Source: Setoptus koraiensis
Taxonomy: Eukaryota > Arthropoda
Assembly (NCBI GenBank): GCA_048013815.1
Contig: CM106585.1
Span: forward strand, 13,020,001-13,084,000
Direction: 5' to 3'
DNA: 64,000 bases
Of the stretch, positions 41,401 through 51,526 are shown one piece after another. A program made the position numbers and the translations under genes. The notes beneath the pieces are model-generated. The model searched no databases, was not told the DNA's origin, and was given only the letters and a program-made list of their open reading frames with translations. Each line of letters opens with the position of its first letter. Positions within the stretch are counted from its first letter, which is position 1.

Positions 41401-44142
41401 ATATCTGGCTGGTCAACTGTCGATGCATGCCGGCACAGTGTGAAAGATAAGCGTTATTTTAAATTGAAGTGCTGCCATTGCGCCATTTTGAGCGGCTCAT
41501 TGATTCGGGGCCCTAATTCAATATATCTGGCCGCCAAATCACGTAGCAATGTAGCGTTGTTATGACAATGCGAGTTTGTGCCTGCCACCAACGCTAGAGG
41601 CGCTGGCTGTCCATACTACAGTAGTATTACTACTGACCAGTGCTAAGCTACTGTGCTACACTAACAGTACACACAGTGTAGCACTGACGGACATATTAGG
41701 TAGTAAATAAAGTATACAAAATGAGATGGTAATGGCGTAATTGCCAAAATGGGCCCGTTGTTAGCCATTGATGCAGCGCGATAATCATTGCTAATGTTTA
41801 TGCACTACTTGTTGTAGATAACACCACACACCACGTTATTTTCTTGCCTTCTCTTGTCCGTGAATATATAGCACGCGCTGGTATTAGGCAACATCTATCC
41901 TTGGTGTATCCGCACATCAAGAACTCGCACTGGGCCGGCTGGTGTCGACATTACATAACAGTAGCACACAGTAGGTCATTGAGACGCCCACGCACAACAT
42001 TTGCCGCCAGCAAGTGTGACTACTGTGACTTGACTAGCCAAAATGACCATTCAAACTGACCATTGGCTTGCAACGGACCGTGCCAGGCGGGGGCCTCATT
42101 TTATTTCCATTCATAATAACAATAACAGCGCCAGGCCATTTCATTGCCACTGCCAACTGCTGGCCCCTTTCTGAGAAGATCTGTCAGAAGAAAGATTTGC
42201 TCTGGCTGGTTGGCTCGCTTGCCGAGTCTCACCGAGCCAAATTGATTGATTGAGGCCAACTGAGCTGCTATTTGCCTGCTTCAGCGGCCCTCAGTTTCGC
42301 AACTTGGCAAGCCTGGCACAATCGGCTACCACAAAACTGTTATGCACGTGCCAGCGGCAGCTTGTGTGCTGCTGCTGCTGCTCGTGCCGAGCACGAGCAG
42401 TGATAAAAATGAGATAAATACAGTGGCGATAAAATAAAGGTCAACAAACATTCGCACACACTATTTTGAATTGTGTGCTGGCCAAGAGTTGGCACAGAAA
42501 GTAGCTACTAGCTATAAATATTTGTGGCGCCATGCAGCCTATTTATGCGCCGGGCCCCATTCAGCCCGGCGCTGGCCCCAGTTTTGTTTCTGCATTCATT
42601 CAGAGTTTGGACATTTTGCAAAGCTGGCGCAATTGCAATCACATTGCGACGAGAACGGTAGCACAACTGGCTGCGGATAGTCATTGTTGAGACGGGCTTC
42701 CGCCGAAAAGAAATCGCCGAAAATCCGAACAAATCACATCTGTTTGTATGGTAATGTCAAGAAAAATGAAAATAAAAAAGTACAAAAAATGGCAAAGATA
42801 GAAACGAAAACCGGCCTCGTGTGAGTGCTAGCAAGACAATTTCATGGTCGAAGTGATCATGATTTACGGATATGACAAAAAATGAGTGATGAGTAATTGA
42901 CAAGTGACATTCGAAGAGCGCAGATTTTCGGGTTTGCTTCGTGTGAGCACAAGGTAGAAAAAGAGAGCCGTGACGCCGCGAGAATTCTCACGTTGGACCT
43001 GGAAAATCGGACGTAATAATGAGTGAGGCCATAGGGCTGAAAACAAGTTTTCGAGTCGCGTGACAAGCTTGAGGAGGGTGGCGGCTCGGAAAATGTATCG
43101 ATAGGGCTAACAAAATATTGTCATACTATCTGTCATCGGCGCCATCACTAATTGCTGTAAAAGGCTGCTGCCCAGCGAGCCAGACGGGTCATTTCGGCAC
43201 GTATTTGTTGTGTGACCGGAAAAGAGAGATTGGACGCTATTGCCCAATAGATTGTGTCGTCATTTTCACTGAGCTGCACGGCGCGGTATGGTGTGGCAGG
43301 AAAACGGAGCGGCTTTTCGGCCGGAAGGGTAGAGATTTCACACAAATTGTATAAAAATGATGCGCCGTCGGATTGTTCGATACTCTACGGGCGGTGGATC
43401 ATTTGATGATTCTGTTCTTCCGTCTGGGTATGACAGCGAAATATTTATGCGCATCCATCATTTCAACATGAGATTTTAGTGGATTTTTCCGACCCGCTGT
43501 AGTCGTTATAGTGTGGCTATAATAGAGTGGCCTGGCCATTGTCATGAACAGACCCCAATGGCTGAAATAGCTAAATCCGTGACTGAGAAAGATGGACATT
43601 GATCGAGAATAGTGGTCAAATTCACCCCAAGCACAAGAATATCCAATAATATCTGACATTATTAGATCTAGCTACATTTCGAAGAATTCATTTGTGTGGT
43701 TGGTTCGCGAGTGGAGCCAACACATCATCATCGCGGCGCCGCAAATACCCCAACGTACGGTTCTGTGTGTGCTGCCACTAATCCGACAAATCAATACGAC
43801 ACAATCTCAGGTGCGCCCTATCGCAAGCCCAATATTGTGATCGATGTCCGATGTCGGATATCGAGACCAGGCAACGAGGCCCATATAAGCTCAATCAATC
43901 ATGTAGAACTGGATTATCTATTATTTATCATTACTTAATGTTGAGCCTACAAGCCGGGCGTTTGGCGCAATAGTTGTTGGCACCAGCAAGCAACGTTTGC
44001 GATCGTGTTTCAACTGCTGCCCATTATACGGCCAGAATCTGAAACTGAGTACTCACCTTTTGGCCGGATTGCGATATTCTTACGTCGACTGAGCCCTCCA
44101 AAATGGCGTACCAATTGATGGCGTCGTCGCCCTGCCGGAACA
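25335..44142 (-). CDS. Epac: Epac / RAPGEF4, cAMP-regulated Rap exchange factor (15 exons joined, 5' exons missing)
   Basis: Epac binds cAMP and activates Rap GTPases by nucleotide exchange. The fifteen exons listed separately give about 4,470 coding bases (1,490 codons), and every junction is GT-AG with matching phase. Domain order is the full Epac2 plan: CNB-A, DEP, CNB-B, REM, RA, CDC25 and a C-terminus ending [20 protein letters not shown], close to vertebrate RAPGEF4. CNB-B has the phosphate-binding cassette [17 protein letters not shown], with Lys where PKA has Glu, the Epac hallmark. Two large Gln/Asn insertions, one within DEP and one between CNB-B and REM, make it longer than the usual ~1,000 residues. 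The N-terminal start and the first part of CNB-A lie upstream of 44142 and were not found. Introns range from about 100 bases to 6 kb. Confidence 0.95.
25639..25936 (-). CDS. Epac: Epac exon: CDC25 catalytic core
   Basis: Encodes [43 protein letters not shown] and [20 protein letters not shown], the catalytic core that opens the Rap nucleotide site. Acceptor TGTTCAG, donor ATG|GTAACT. Confidence 0.95.
26081..26624 (-). CDS. Epac: Epac exon: end of RA domain and start of CDC25
   Basis: Begins with the RA strand [20 protein letters not shown] and [17 protein letters not shown]. After a Gly/Ser/Asn-rich insertion of about 40 residues comes [38 protein letters not shown] and [20 protein letters not shown]. 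Donor CACA|GTGAGT; the split His codon joins to CKEFQN. Confidence 0.95.
26736..26873 (-). CDS. Epac: Epac exon: Ras-associating domain
   Basis: Encodes [20 protein letters not shown] and [20 protein letters not shown], aligned with RAPGEF4 YCMDHTYTTIRVPV. The acceptor is the second AG of TTCAGAG, chosen because only it keeps the phase with the upstream exon. Donor GGAG|GTAACT. Confidence 0.9.
27047..27279 (-). CDS. Epac: Epac exon: linker before the RA domain
   Basis: Begins [18 protein letters not shown] and continues through a variable linker ([20 protein letters not shown]) to IKASDE. Acceptor TTTCAACAG, donor GAAA|GTGAGT. Confidence 0.85.
27398..27441 (-). CDS. Epac: Epac microexon
   Basis: Short 44-base exon encoding [14 protein letters not shown] plus two bases. 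Acceptor CCAACCAG, donor AAGA|GTGAGT. Phase joins both neighbours. Confidence 0.8.
27544..27594 (-). CDS. Epac: Epac small exon: end of REM region
   Basis: 51-base exon encoding [17 protein letters not shown] in phase 0, acceptor TGTGCACAG, donor AAG|GTTAGT. Confidence 0.85.
27694..27862 (-). CDS. Epac: Epac exon: REM helices
   Basis: Encodes [20 protein letters not shown] and [20 protein letters not shown], then SIIQLFIK. This matches the REM helix KRR-x-IRLVxQW of RAPGEF4. Acceptor AAAACTAG, donor AAG|GTGAGT. Confidence 0.93.
27979..28174 (-). CDS. Epac: Epac exon: REM domain
   Basis: Encodes [20 protein letters not shown] and [20 protein letters not shown], matching REM (DFLLTHRVFMP in EPAC1). 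Acceptor ACATACGCAG, donor CACA|GTAAGT. Confidence 0.95.
28599..28606 (+). promoter_or_regulatory. TATA-like element upstream of tRNA-Glu
   Basis: TATAAATA lies 30-37 bases before the tRNA 5' end. In many animals such upstream elements assist TFIIIB. It is suggestive by position only. Confidence 0.4.
28636..28707 (+). tRNA. tRNA-Glu-CTC: tRNA-Glu (anticodon CTC)
   Basis: A 72-base intronless tRNA. The acceptor arms TCCGTCA and TGACGGA pair perfectly, with A as discriminator. The D-arm region GTCTAGTGGTTAGGAT doubles as the A box. The anticodon loop is CTCTCAC with anticodon CTC at 28669-28671, on the stem TCTGG/CCAGG. The T arm GGCCCGGGTTCGATTCCCGG contains a perfect B box (GGTTCGATTCC). No 3' CCA is encoded, as expected for a nuclear gene. 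It decodes GAG. It lies inside an Epac intron on the opposite strand and looks fully functional. Confidence 0.97.
28713..28717 (+). terminator. Pol III terminator of tRNA-Glu
   Basis: TTTTT starts six bases after the tRNA end, a standard Pol III stop. Confidence 0.85.
30742..30836. repeat. 7-base minisatellite (GACCAGC)n
   Basis: About 13 units of GACCAGC, with AATCAGC variants at the edges, in an Epac intron. Confidence 0.95.
31379..31990 (-). CDS. Epac: Epac exon: linker after CNB-B, Gln/Asn-rich insertion, start of REM
   Basis: Starts [19 protein letters not shown], matching EHGKVVLVLER of EPAC1. About 160 residues of Gln, Asn, Ser and Thr follow, with a run of about twelve Gln, and the exon ends [14 protein letters not shown], matching RAPGEF4 KYTVMSGTPEKIL. 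Acceptor AAAAAACAG, donor CTCG|GTGAGT. The inserted segment sits in the hinge region that moves when cAMP binds. Confidence 0.93.
32501..32557. repeat. 21-base tandem repeat
   Basis: About 2.7 units of AACTCGCAAAAGATGGCAAA(A) with single-base variants. Confidence 0.85.
33491..33567. repeat. 11-base minisatellite (CCGACAATCCG)n
   Basis: Seven units of exactly 11 bases. The first three are CCGACAATCCG, the next three CCGACAACCCG and the last CCGACAAGCCG, so variants are grouped in blocks. Confidence 0.95.
33921..33990. repeat. 14-base minisatellite (ATTTTCTCGACTCG)n
   Basis: Five exact 14-base units, followed by AGAATCTCGA, which forms an inverted match to the last unit. Confidence 0.95.
35143..35182. 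repeat. (GT)n microsatellite
   Basis: About twenty uninterrupted GT units. Confidence 0.95.
35249..35270. repeat. 22-base perfect palindrome
   Basis: TAGAGGGCCTG is followed directly by its reverse complement CAGGCCCTCTA. One mismatch further out it extends through GCC/GGC, giving an imperfect 32-base palindrome. Confidence 0.9.
35440..35471. repeat. (GA)n microsatellite
   Basis: About sixteen AG units flanked by GGCGCC. Confidence 0.95.
35655..36061 (-). CDS. Epac: Epac exon: second cyclic-nucleotide-binding domain (CNB-B)
   Basis: Encodes [73 protein letters not shown] and [20 protein letters not shown], ending [11 protein letters not shown]. All cAMP-contact features are present, including the Arg of PRAAT. 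Acceptor CGAAG, donor CACG|GTAAGT. Confidence 0.97.
36186..36221. repeat. 17-base perfect inverted repeat in a short Epac intron
   Basis: Arms TGGCGAGCAGTATTCAC and GTGAATACTGCTCGCCA are separated by GG, inside the 236-base intron between the CNB-B and DEP exons. Confidence 0.9.
36298..37316 (-). CDS. Epac: Epac exon: DEP domain with large internal low-complexity insertion
   Basis: Begins [20 protein letters not shown] and [12 protein letters not shown], the first helix of DEP (RAPGEF4 RNAILSRAPHMIRDRKYHL). About 190 residues of Gln, Ser, Asn and Thr-rich sequence (36642-37220) follow, and then the rest of [38 protein letters not shown] and [13 protein letters not shown]. It ends [12 protein letters not shown] plus two bases. 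Acceptor AAAATTGCAG, donor AAAAG|GTAAGG. DEP targets Epac to membranes. Confidence 0.95.
37480..37736 (-). CDS. Epac: Epac exon: Ser/Gln/Asn-rich linker between CNB-A and DEP
   Basis: Encodes a linker starting [14 protein letters not shown] with a run of seven Gln and ending [10 protein letters not shown]. Acceptor TTCCTATGCAG, donor AAC|GTAAGT. Phase matches on both sides. It replaces the variable linker of RAPGEF4. Confidence 0.85.
37860..38088 (-). CDS. Epac: Epac exon: C-terminal half of CNB-A
   Basis: Encodes [20 protein letters not shown] and [20 protein letters not shown], then [18 protein letters not shown]. It aligns with RAPGEF4 [20 protein letters not shown], but the cassette has FGA in place of FGE and lacks the PRHAT Arg context. 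Acceptor TTATCGTCAG, donor TACC|GTAAGC. Confidence 0.93.
38144..38213. repeat. 20-base minisatellite (GTCCAATTCCGGCCAATTTC)n
   Basis: Three and a half units with a CAA/CGA variant. Confidence 0.93.
38427..38795 (-). CDS. Possible alternative first exon or small nested gene in the Epac intron
   Basis: ATG-initiated frame of 122 residues, starting [20 protein letters not shown], then an Asn/Ser/Lys-rich stretch and [21 protein letters not shown] weak donor (CTT|GTACGA) after LTYPL would join in phase 0 to the CNB-A exon at 38088, giving an Epac form without the first half of CNB-A. Vertebrate Epac2 has short forms lacking CNB-A, so an alternative start is plausible. The donor is poor and the coding evidence thin. 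Confidence 0.3.
   Translation of the reverse strand: MLTRIFTCRKGSYSFRGRREQQQNSNKNNSDKSDKNDSQSISKSGQLTSSASHAKADASERFVESLHEPDETATNDDKCCRLTYPLVRVYYYDRITSLNNEYSFHYLANIIMNHNFTIHHLS
38867..38936. repeat. AT-rich tandem repeat (ATTACTAATTATCA)n
   Basis: Degenerate units alternating between ACTAATCAC and AATTATCAATTACT, just upstream of the possible alternative exon. Confidence 0.75.
40410..40609 (-). CDS. Possible exon ending in a consensus donor
   Basis: An open minus-strand stretch ([20 protein letters not shown], later RSRINCLV and an Asn/Asp run) ends at GTCTT|GTAAGT, a full-consensus donor. It leaves two bases of a codon, which does not match the Epac exon at 38088. If real it is non-coding, an alternative leader, or part of another transcript. 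Confidence 0.2.
40875..40990. repeat. 29-base minisatellite
   Basis: Four units of 29 bases, each starting GTCAGCTGACTGTCAGTTGG. The first unit is the most diverged and the last two almost identical. Confidence 0.93.
42378..42400. repeat. 10-base hairpin
   Basis: CTGCTCGTGC, loop CGA, then GCACGAGCAG, directly after a CTG run. Confidence 0.8.
44057..44142 (-). CDS. Epac: Epac exon: middle of CNB-A (most 5' exon identified)
   Basis: Encodes [20 protein letters not shown] followed by RISQSGQK, aligning with RAPGEF4 [20 protein letters not shown]. Acceptor TATGCGACAG, donor AAAAG|GTGAGT. Two leading bases complete a codon from an unidentified upstream exon, so the gene must continue to the right. 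Confidence 0.95.
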
Positions 44143-46275
44143 CTGTCGCATACAACAACGTATTGCAATTGTATTGGTGGGGGTGTCATGAAATGAATAA
44201 TAATACAGTTAGTACATTGAACAGTGAAGCGATTTTATATACAGTTGCAATTCTTTTCTGGGGTGGAATAATTTTTGATTAACAGCAGTCTAGTGAATTG
44301 TCAATCTGAAGTGGCAATTGTCAGTGGGGCCCATTGAGTCGGCATCAGGTAAGTTGGGGGGCACGTTTCGATTATTTCACTCAGATTCACTTTCGGTCAA
44401 TGGTCAGCGTGCGGCCAGTGGCAGCCGAACGGGTTTTGTGTGTGTCTGTTAATTGCGACAGATACTGTCGGCGGACATTGTTGTCATGACTTTTGTTGTC
44501 ATTTGTCAAACAAAATGGGATAATGTCGACGGAGCAAGCAACAACAAAGGGTTGGCGCTTCGGTGCCCTCAAAACCGTCGAAATGGCCACTATTGATAGC
44601 ATGTCGTGTTTGCAAACTTGCGACTCACACAAGTTGCGGGGCCCGCCGAGAGGGGCCAGCGAAAGAGCAGTCAGTGACGTATTGGACGTATTATTGTTTG
44701 TGTGTGTCGAGCGGCGCACCAGTAACGGTTATTTGGTCGCTTTGTATTCGCTTGGTGGCCTATGTGCATCATTTCAAATGAGTTATTATTTGTGTACGCT
44801 GATGCCGCCTCTGGCGGCGCTGTTATGTAACTGTAAATCGTCAAAGTCGTCGTCTATTGTTGTGCTCTGTTGTGTTGTTTTGTTTTATTGCAAAAATGAA
44901 CTTTCTGGCCACTGGGCGAGCTGTTGTTGTTGTTGCGATTTGCAGTTGTTCGCTATCCGTTCGCCGACAACAGAAAACAGATCGCAAATTATGAGAAATG
45001 ATGGCCCCAGCAGTGGCCAGTGTTTAGCTAGTGGAGCAAGTTGGGCGCCTGGCGCGCTGCCGAAATGTCGAAATGAAACGGACGCAATCATAAAACGGAG
45101 CTAACGGTAATTCTTGTAATTCTCGCTGGCGAGCCACCCACACAACTAATGCGCCCATCCCGCCATCCAGACTGTGATATAAACTATGCGCGCGCTTAAT
45201 TTAATGTATCCAATGTGCTGAGCGATGGTTGGCAAGGCGAAGAGCAAGGTCACACAGACAGCGCGGCCAACAACAGCCGAAAGTTGCGACAAAAAGAAAA
45301 AACACCACAAGTGAAGCCAAGTGAAAAAAGCTGGCCACCAGCGCGAGTATTCTCGGCGGGCCCCACTGGCGCCCACGCTCGACGCAGCAGCGACGATGCG
45401 ACACTGCAGCTCGACACTCGGAATTGGCAATTCGCGAGCTGGCGATTCTCAATTCCGATTGGATTTGGCCAGTTTTTGTTGGCTCGCTAGCGTCACCCGA
45501 AAGCCTCGACGCGACTCGACGCGACGCGACTCAACTCGACGCGAAAAGAGGCCGAACAGCGGAGAAAAGAAGATGCGGCAACTGTATCTTTATTTCGTCC
45601 ATGCCAATTGTTGTAGGCAGCCATTATTAGAACGCTGCCCGAGTTTTTGCCGCCAGAATTATGAAATATTAAATTTATGGCGGCCTGCAGCCAGCCAACT
45701 GCAGCAGGCCTGTCACACTGATCCGTTGTGTTGTCCATTCAACATGCTGTCCATAATCGATGCAGCAGCTCGATTGGGGCCAGACCCCCTCAAACAAGCG
45801 CCGGACCCCAGATGCCAGCCATTGAAGATGCCTTAGAATAGCCCGTTCGGCGGAGCCCCCGTTCTCATTTATTGCCGGCCTTCGTTCAAGGTCGGCAGCG
45901 CCGAAATCGGGACGAAAAATTCATGATATCAATGGAAACGAATTTCCATTCAAATGAATACTAAAGCATGTGATCTGTCGCGCGATTTTGCATTTGCCCT
46001 CATTTGCATCTGCAGACCTCCGATGTCCGCACCACGTTGCGCCGAATTGAAAAAACTGCCATCGTATACCAAAAAGCGCCTACCATTATTGGCTGGCTGG
46101 CTGTCTTGTCAGCGACTAACAGCAAAAGTGACATTGGCAATCCGTTATGAGCGCACGAGTCGGCGCCCCAGCGGGCCACGCGATAAACCAAAAAAGAAAT
46201 CGAAAAAGAAAAAGAAATCTGACAAAAATATCATACCGATGTAATCATATATCTGGTCCGCAACGACAGTTACTA

Positions 46276-46322
46276 TAGTGCTATAGTTGCTGCAACTGCC
46301 ACTAGATGCTAGTTGCAGCAAC
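46276..46322. repeat. 12-base inverted repeat with alternative pairing
   Basis: GTTGCTGCAACT and AGTTGCAGCAAC form a stem. CAACTGCC and GGCAGTTG offer a competing stem that overlaps it. Confidence 0.75.
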
Positions 46323-46890
46323 GGCAGTTGTTACAAGCTATGGCGACAAACTTCCGCTTGAATCGCTTTGAATTAATCATCGCATTTTCATCAGCTCGCT
46401 GCAGCTCTCGAACGCCATTCGCCTGCCTTGAAATCAATGTCTCATACGCAATCTATCCAATGCGATGCTCAGTTTTTTCCTTTTAGTCGCAACCGATGTC
46501 TAACAGGCTCACTGCTGGCTTCGGTTGGAGATCGCTGGCAAATGAATCAGTCCAATCCAACCAGACAGTGTATATCGGGACGAACACTTTTTACACACAG
46601 TGGTTGCGCAATTATACTCGACTAACTGGTGACAACCTCATGCGACCTCTAGGATTAATGTGTCGCCATTTTTTGTTAAGATTATACATCACCATAATCT
46701 GCCGCATGACTCCGTGCCGCTCCGACGCAGATAGAGATTCCGTTACATTGAACTGTCGGAACGAATTACAATTAGCCATGAGTCATTTATCACATGGCTA
46801 TCACGGGTGAATATAATCGCGAGTTACCCGATACTCTTCGCTGTGAAGAAGAGATTTTCGTGCGTGAATCGTGAATTATTTGCAACATGA

Positions 46891-46970
46891 TTTTCGCTTT
46901 TTAGAAAAAATTTTGCTTTTTTGGGAAAATTTCGTTTTTTCGGGAAAATTTCGCTTTTTCGGAAAAGCTT
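46891..46970. repeat. About 20-base degenerate repeat (TTTCGCTTTTTCGGGAAAAT)n
   Basis: Four diverged units with internal inverted symmetry between TTTTC and GAAAA. Confidence 0.8.
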
Positions 46971-49900
46971 TTCGATCTATTTCCATGGCGACGTGACAGT
47001 GGCGATGCCGTCGCTGTCAAAGGCCGTTAAATACGGCTTTTGATGAACTTTTCTGATTTAGTGCCAAAATGATTTTCAGCACTCAATCTGAATATAATTC
47101 GCTTCGCAATATTTCAGCACTAGAACATTCAACAGAAAAGAGAAAAAACACCAAACATCTCGTGATTTATCTGTCTTTGTTGCAACAATTGTTACTGACT
47201 GTTAATCTTCATTGTCACACACTGTTATATCCCATTTGGCTGGGTAAGTGTTGATTAATTGTCGGAAATTCAGTTAGCACACAAGATGACAACGCATTGG
47301 CAGCTGTCTGTGTCTCTCGTTCGAACGGGCATCACGAAAACGACTTTCTTTTTTCCGGGAAGAGCACAATCTTCGCGATATATTTCGCGTAAAAATAAAT
47401 TTATTATGCGCGCTTCTCCATGTATTTAGGGCGAAGCAAGCGCACGAGATAGGACAGTGGAAATTGTTGCGAAATTTCGCACATGGCCAGCGCGTGTTCA
47501 TGAAATTATCTCACGAAACTGCGATTATTGCGGAAACTGATCATTGGAGAAATTTCTTGCTGTATTCGTTATTTGGGGGGTTTTCTAATGGACCTTTCTT
47601 GCTCAGCTCGGCACTCTGGCTATAGATTTTTGATGGGATCGAGGTTAACGAGAAAATGGTTTATCTTGTCAGATGGACACAAGGAATGCCCATTATTGAT
47701 GAGCTAGAGATGGTAATTAAAGTTTGATCATATCGTATCAGCAGAGACAAGGAATGCGTGATTATGTGCTGGTTGTCATGAGGCGATTTGATCAGTTTCT
47801 GATTGTAGCCAGTGTATGTCGAAGAGAGACTCAATAATCAAGAAAGGCTGGATAATCGGATTGTGAGAAGAAGTTTGTCGACAGTTGGCAGTTTGAGTTG
47901 GCAGAAAATGTGATTACATAATAATGTAATGAATTCATTTGGTGTAGCGTCGCGTCGGCTCGCATGGTCGTGCCATTGGATGATGGCCGGCCGAGACAGC
48001 AAGCCAATAACAAATACGGTGTTGCGTATTGGTTGCGTCACTCTGCCACTACTACAACTACCACTGCTGAGATTTACTTAGAATCAAGTGCGACAAGTTC
48101 ATATCTCAATAGTGCAAGCATTTCGGTTCAGTGTTACATAGATACTAGGTCGTATATATTTAGCAGTGGAAAGAATGTCTTGCACAGGTAAGCAAGCTTG
48201 AGTGGCGGATTAGTGTTGGGCCAGCAACAACAACAGCAACAACGACTGCGATAACGACAGCAACAACGACAACAGCAACAACACACACTCTAGTGAAGAC
48301 GCAATAGAGCCCAGAATCTGGTGCTGTAATCTCGCCCTAAGTCTGGCCATTTGTATCACTAATATCTTACACTTTGTTGTTGCTGTTGTTGTTGTTGTTG
48401 CTGCTGTTGTTGCTGGTGTTGTTATTGTTGTTGGTGTTGTTGTTGATGGCGGAGACACTGTGTGAACCCAATTAGTTGTTCGGCCATCTTGTTCGTGCAA
48501 ATCTTTGATGGCTGTCCGTTGCTGTGTGAGTGAGTCTTGAGTGCACCACCACCACCACCACCAACAACAACGACAGCCACAAAATCAGTGCACCTGTCCA
48601 GTGCTGGCAAGCTCTGGCTAGTGTAACTGTGTGAAAATTACCTGTGTCTGTGGCCTAGTGATCGACTGGCATAGATAGAGACGTAACGCGTGCTTACGGT
48701 GGCGCGCTCGTGTGCACTCATTTGTGGTCGCACCCACAACCACAATTACCTGATTATATACTTGTGTATGTGTGCTGGTGTCAGACACAATTGTGTAACA
48801 ATGACATAATCATTTTGCACATTATTATCTGGTCTAAATCAAAATTGCAGCACGTGCAATCATGCCAAAAATTTCAACTCGCACCAACTCACACGACACA
48901 AATGTAATAATAATTGAATAATGTGAGCTATTTCCTATAAGCAACACATACGACGCAATGCAATGATGCAATCTGATGGGCATCTCATTGCAGCGCGTTT
49001 ATTACGAATTGGACTGTCGTTAGTTTGAAGAGTTCAATCAATTTTCAGTTACAATTGAGGGTGCAGCATAGCGCTGCAAACCATATCATTAGTGCAAACA
49101 ATCTGAATCATTGTGTATTCGAGACATGTGACACTTTGTTGTTATTAAAAAGAATTGGTTTGAACAGAATTAGAAAGAAAACGAGGCGAGTGACCAAGAA
49201 GGTAATAACACGCTTCCAGAATCAACCATTTGAAACCATATTGGTGCATCTACTGTGAGCTTCAAGAGGGTATTTAGTTTGAAAATTTTATCTATTTTTC
49301 GATTAGCAGTTCGGTTTCGGGTGAAAGCTGGCAATTCACCACATCTCGCAAGAGCACTATCATTTGTGAATCGCTCAATAATCGCTCAATCGGAACAATG
49401 TTGATATTGGGAAAAAAACAAAATCTCGTAGTAAGCATCTCGCCCTAGCAGCAACCGAAAGCTGATCCAATAACAAATAATAGTAACATTCATAAACATC
49501 ACGAGTGATTTTGACCAATTTCGTTAATCAATTTTCGCCCAGCGAAATCAGTTCGTTCGAAATCGTTAATGCTACGAATGAAACCACAAGAAGAAAACTA
49601 AAAAGAACGTTTAGAGTGCCTCGGCGGTTCGCAGTCAGCTTCGTTTGAGCAAATAAATACGGTAGATAATATGACAGGTGATTTATTGCGTAACCCCAAT
49701 GCTTTCACAATGCTGTTTGCATTGCAATATAATGCATGCCGATGGAGTTTGTCAGTGTGCACTCATTGTTGTATTACGACCAATTATATGTGTTTGTTTG
49801 GGTGAATAGTGTGTTATTAATGGTGTTAGTTAGATAATTTTGCATGATTTCGATGCTGTAGGCGGTGGGCCATTACGGGGTTGGCGTGTATCCATCGATG

Positions 49901-51526
49901 GAGCCCCATGGATGGGATCATTGGGAACAGGTTGCCGTTCGACACTGCCAGTGTATTGGTTTATGCAGGCTGTAAACAGGCTATTGACACGTTATGTATA
50001 ACGCTACATACAATGTACATACACATATAACATAGCGGATATAAGCGGCTAAGTAGTGGGTGTGCAAACGATAATAATCTAATATGGATATAATATCATT
50101 ATTACGCACTAATCTAATAAATTCTCTTTGATAACTCTCCAGGGTTACGCAACGCACACACACACTACCTATCACAGTGGCTGTATTTGTGGAGGCGGTT
50201 TCTTGGATTTGGTTGCATCGACTGACGGCCAGCTAGATTTGCCGCTAACTGAACAGGTAACTGCAGCAAACGGTAACACGGGCCCCAACAAAGTAATAAC
50301 AAGTGCAAGCAACTGTGCACTAGCGGACCGTTGTTTGTCGTCGTGGCTACTTGCCAACTCTGACAATTAGAGGCTGCACTGCGTACATAAACACGTGCAT
50401 TTCATTACTGTCTGACTTGGCCAGTGGGCAGCAGCTCGTGGCAGCGGCGCTGAAATTAGTGCGTGACATTATGTGACTCAACAGTGGCCAGCGAGCGAGC
50501 AAGCATCGCGAACAAACTCATTAGCATTATGCGCATTGCGTCTCGTCGGCAGCATTACGGCAACGACTGTGCCAATAAAAGCTACAACAACGACAGTGCC
50601 AACAAAGGCAACAACGCCAACAACAACAACGCCAACAACAGTGACAGCCAAAAAGCATACGGCTGGCTTAACAAGCTCATATTATCATAATTAGCTATGC
50701 ATATATCGTTATTTATTCGCTGCTGCTGCTGCAGCGAGAAGTCGCGCACCGACAATAATAATAAAGTTGGCGAAAAGATAAAATAGTGATCTCACAAGAA
50801 CAACCAATAACGAGATGGGGCCAATGTTTGCGTAGGCGTGCGTCTGGGCCCCATCTGGTCGGGCCCGAACAGGTGAGGCCCTGACCGAGTGAGGCCCGGC
50901 CCCGGCCCCGACCAGGCGAGGCTTGACCTTCAAAAGAGTCAGACAAAGTCGATTGTAACAACAGCAGCAGCTTGTTACATGAAATTGTTACAATTTTTGA
51001 TGTTTGATGTTTGATGTAACAACCGGCGAACAAACTCGATCTTTAGTTTGCTTGTTACCTTTGCACTAACACACACAGCCAGCCAAGTAAAAGGTTGAGA
51101 GAGAAAGCTTGAGAGAGCTGCCAATCGCATCGGCTAAGCGGCATCCCTCGGGCCTGGCCGCCCCCGCCACCGACTGTGTGTGTGTGCACTTCAATTGCTG
51201 GCTGCAAATATCGGCATATTTAAGTACGACAATAACAACAACAACAACAACTACAATGCGCAAATATATGCAGTTACATCATTGTGATGCACAAAACATT
51301 TGTTATTTTATAATCGACGCTCTTTTGGGCCCACGAAGCACGGCTTGAACTCGAACTGACGCACGTAAACTCGTGATAGCTGAAAGGATCTCTGTCAGAT
51401 AAAAGATGAAATCAGTGGCGCTGTCGGCAATGAGGCGCAAAGAGAGCCAGCCATGATATTACTCATGTTGATACTGACAACGGTAATTTTGTTACTCGAT
51501 CGATCGTTACTATTGATTGCGCCCAC

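Larger units (their letters stand above)
38089..44056 (-). other. Epac intron (6 kb)
   Basis: Holds tandem repeats (38144, 38867, 40875), two possible alternative minus-strand exons (38427-38795 and 40410-40609), a hairpin at 42378-42400, and a stretch at about 42700-43660 whose composition is richer in GAAA/TTTC and whose longest frame (43399-43659, minus) resembles nothing I know. No mobile element termini were identified. Confidence 0.7.
44143..51526. other. Long non-coding stretch, probably first introns of Epac
   Basis: No supported gene. Open frames such as 44493-45104 (plus) have no family features and no good start. It contains a hairpin at 46276-46322, a TTTCG-rich repeat at 46891-46970, and trinucleotide tracts near 48220-48450 and 50580-50640. 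The N-terminal Epac exon expected before 44142 was not found here. Confidence 0.6.

Noticed and set aside
42700-43660. Possible transposon insertion in the Epac intron, suspected from a shift in composition
   Set aside because: No terminal repeats, target-site duplication or transposase-like frame could be identified.
44493-45104. 203-codon plus-strand frame
   Set aside because: No ATG at its 5' end, no domain, mixed Cys/Ser/Leu composition of the kind produced by repeat-rich DNA. Probably chance.
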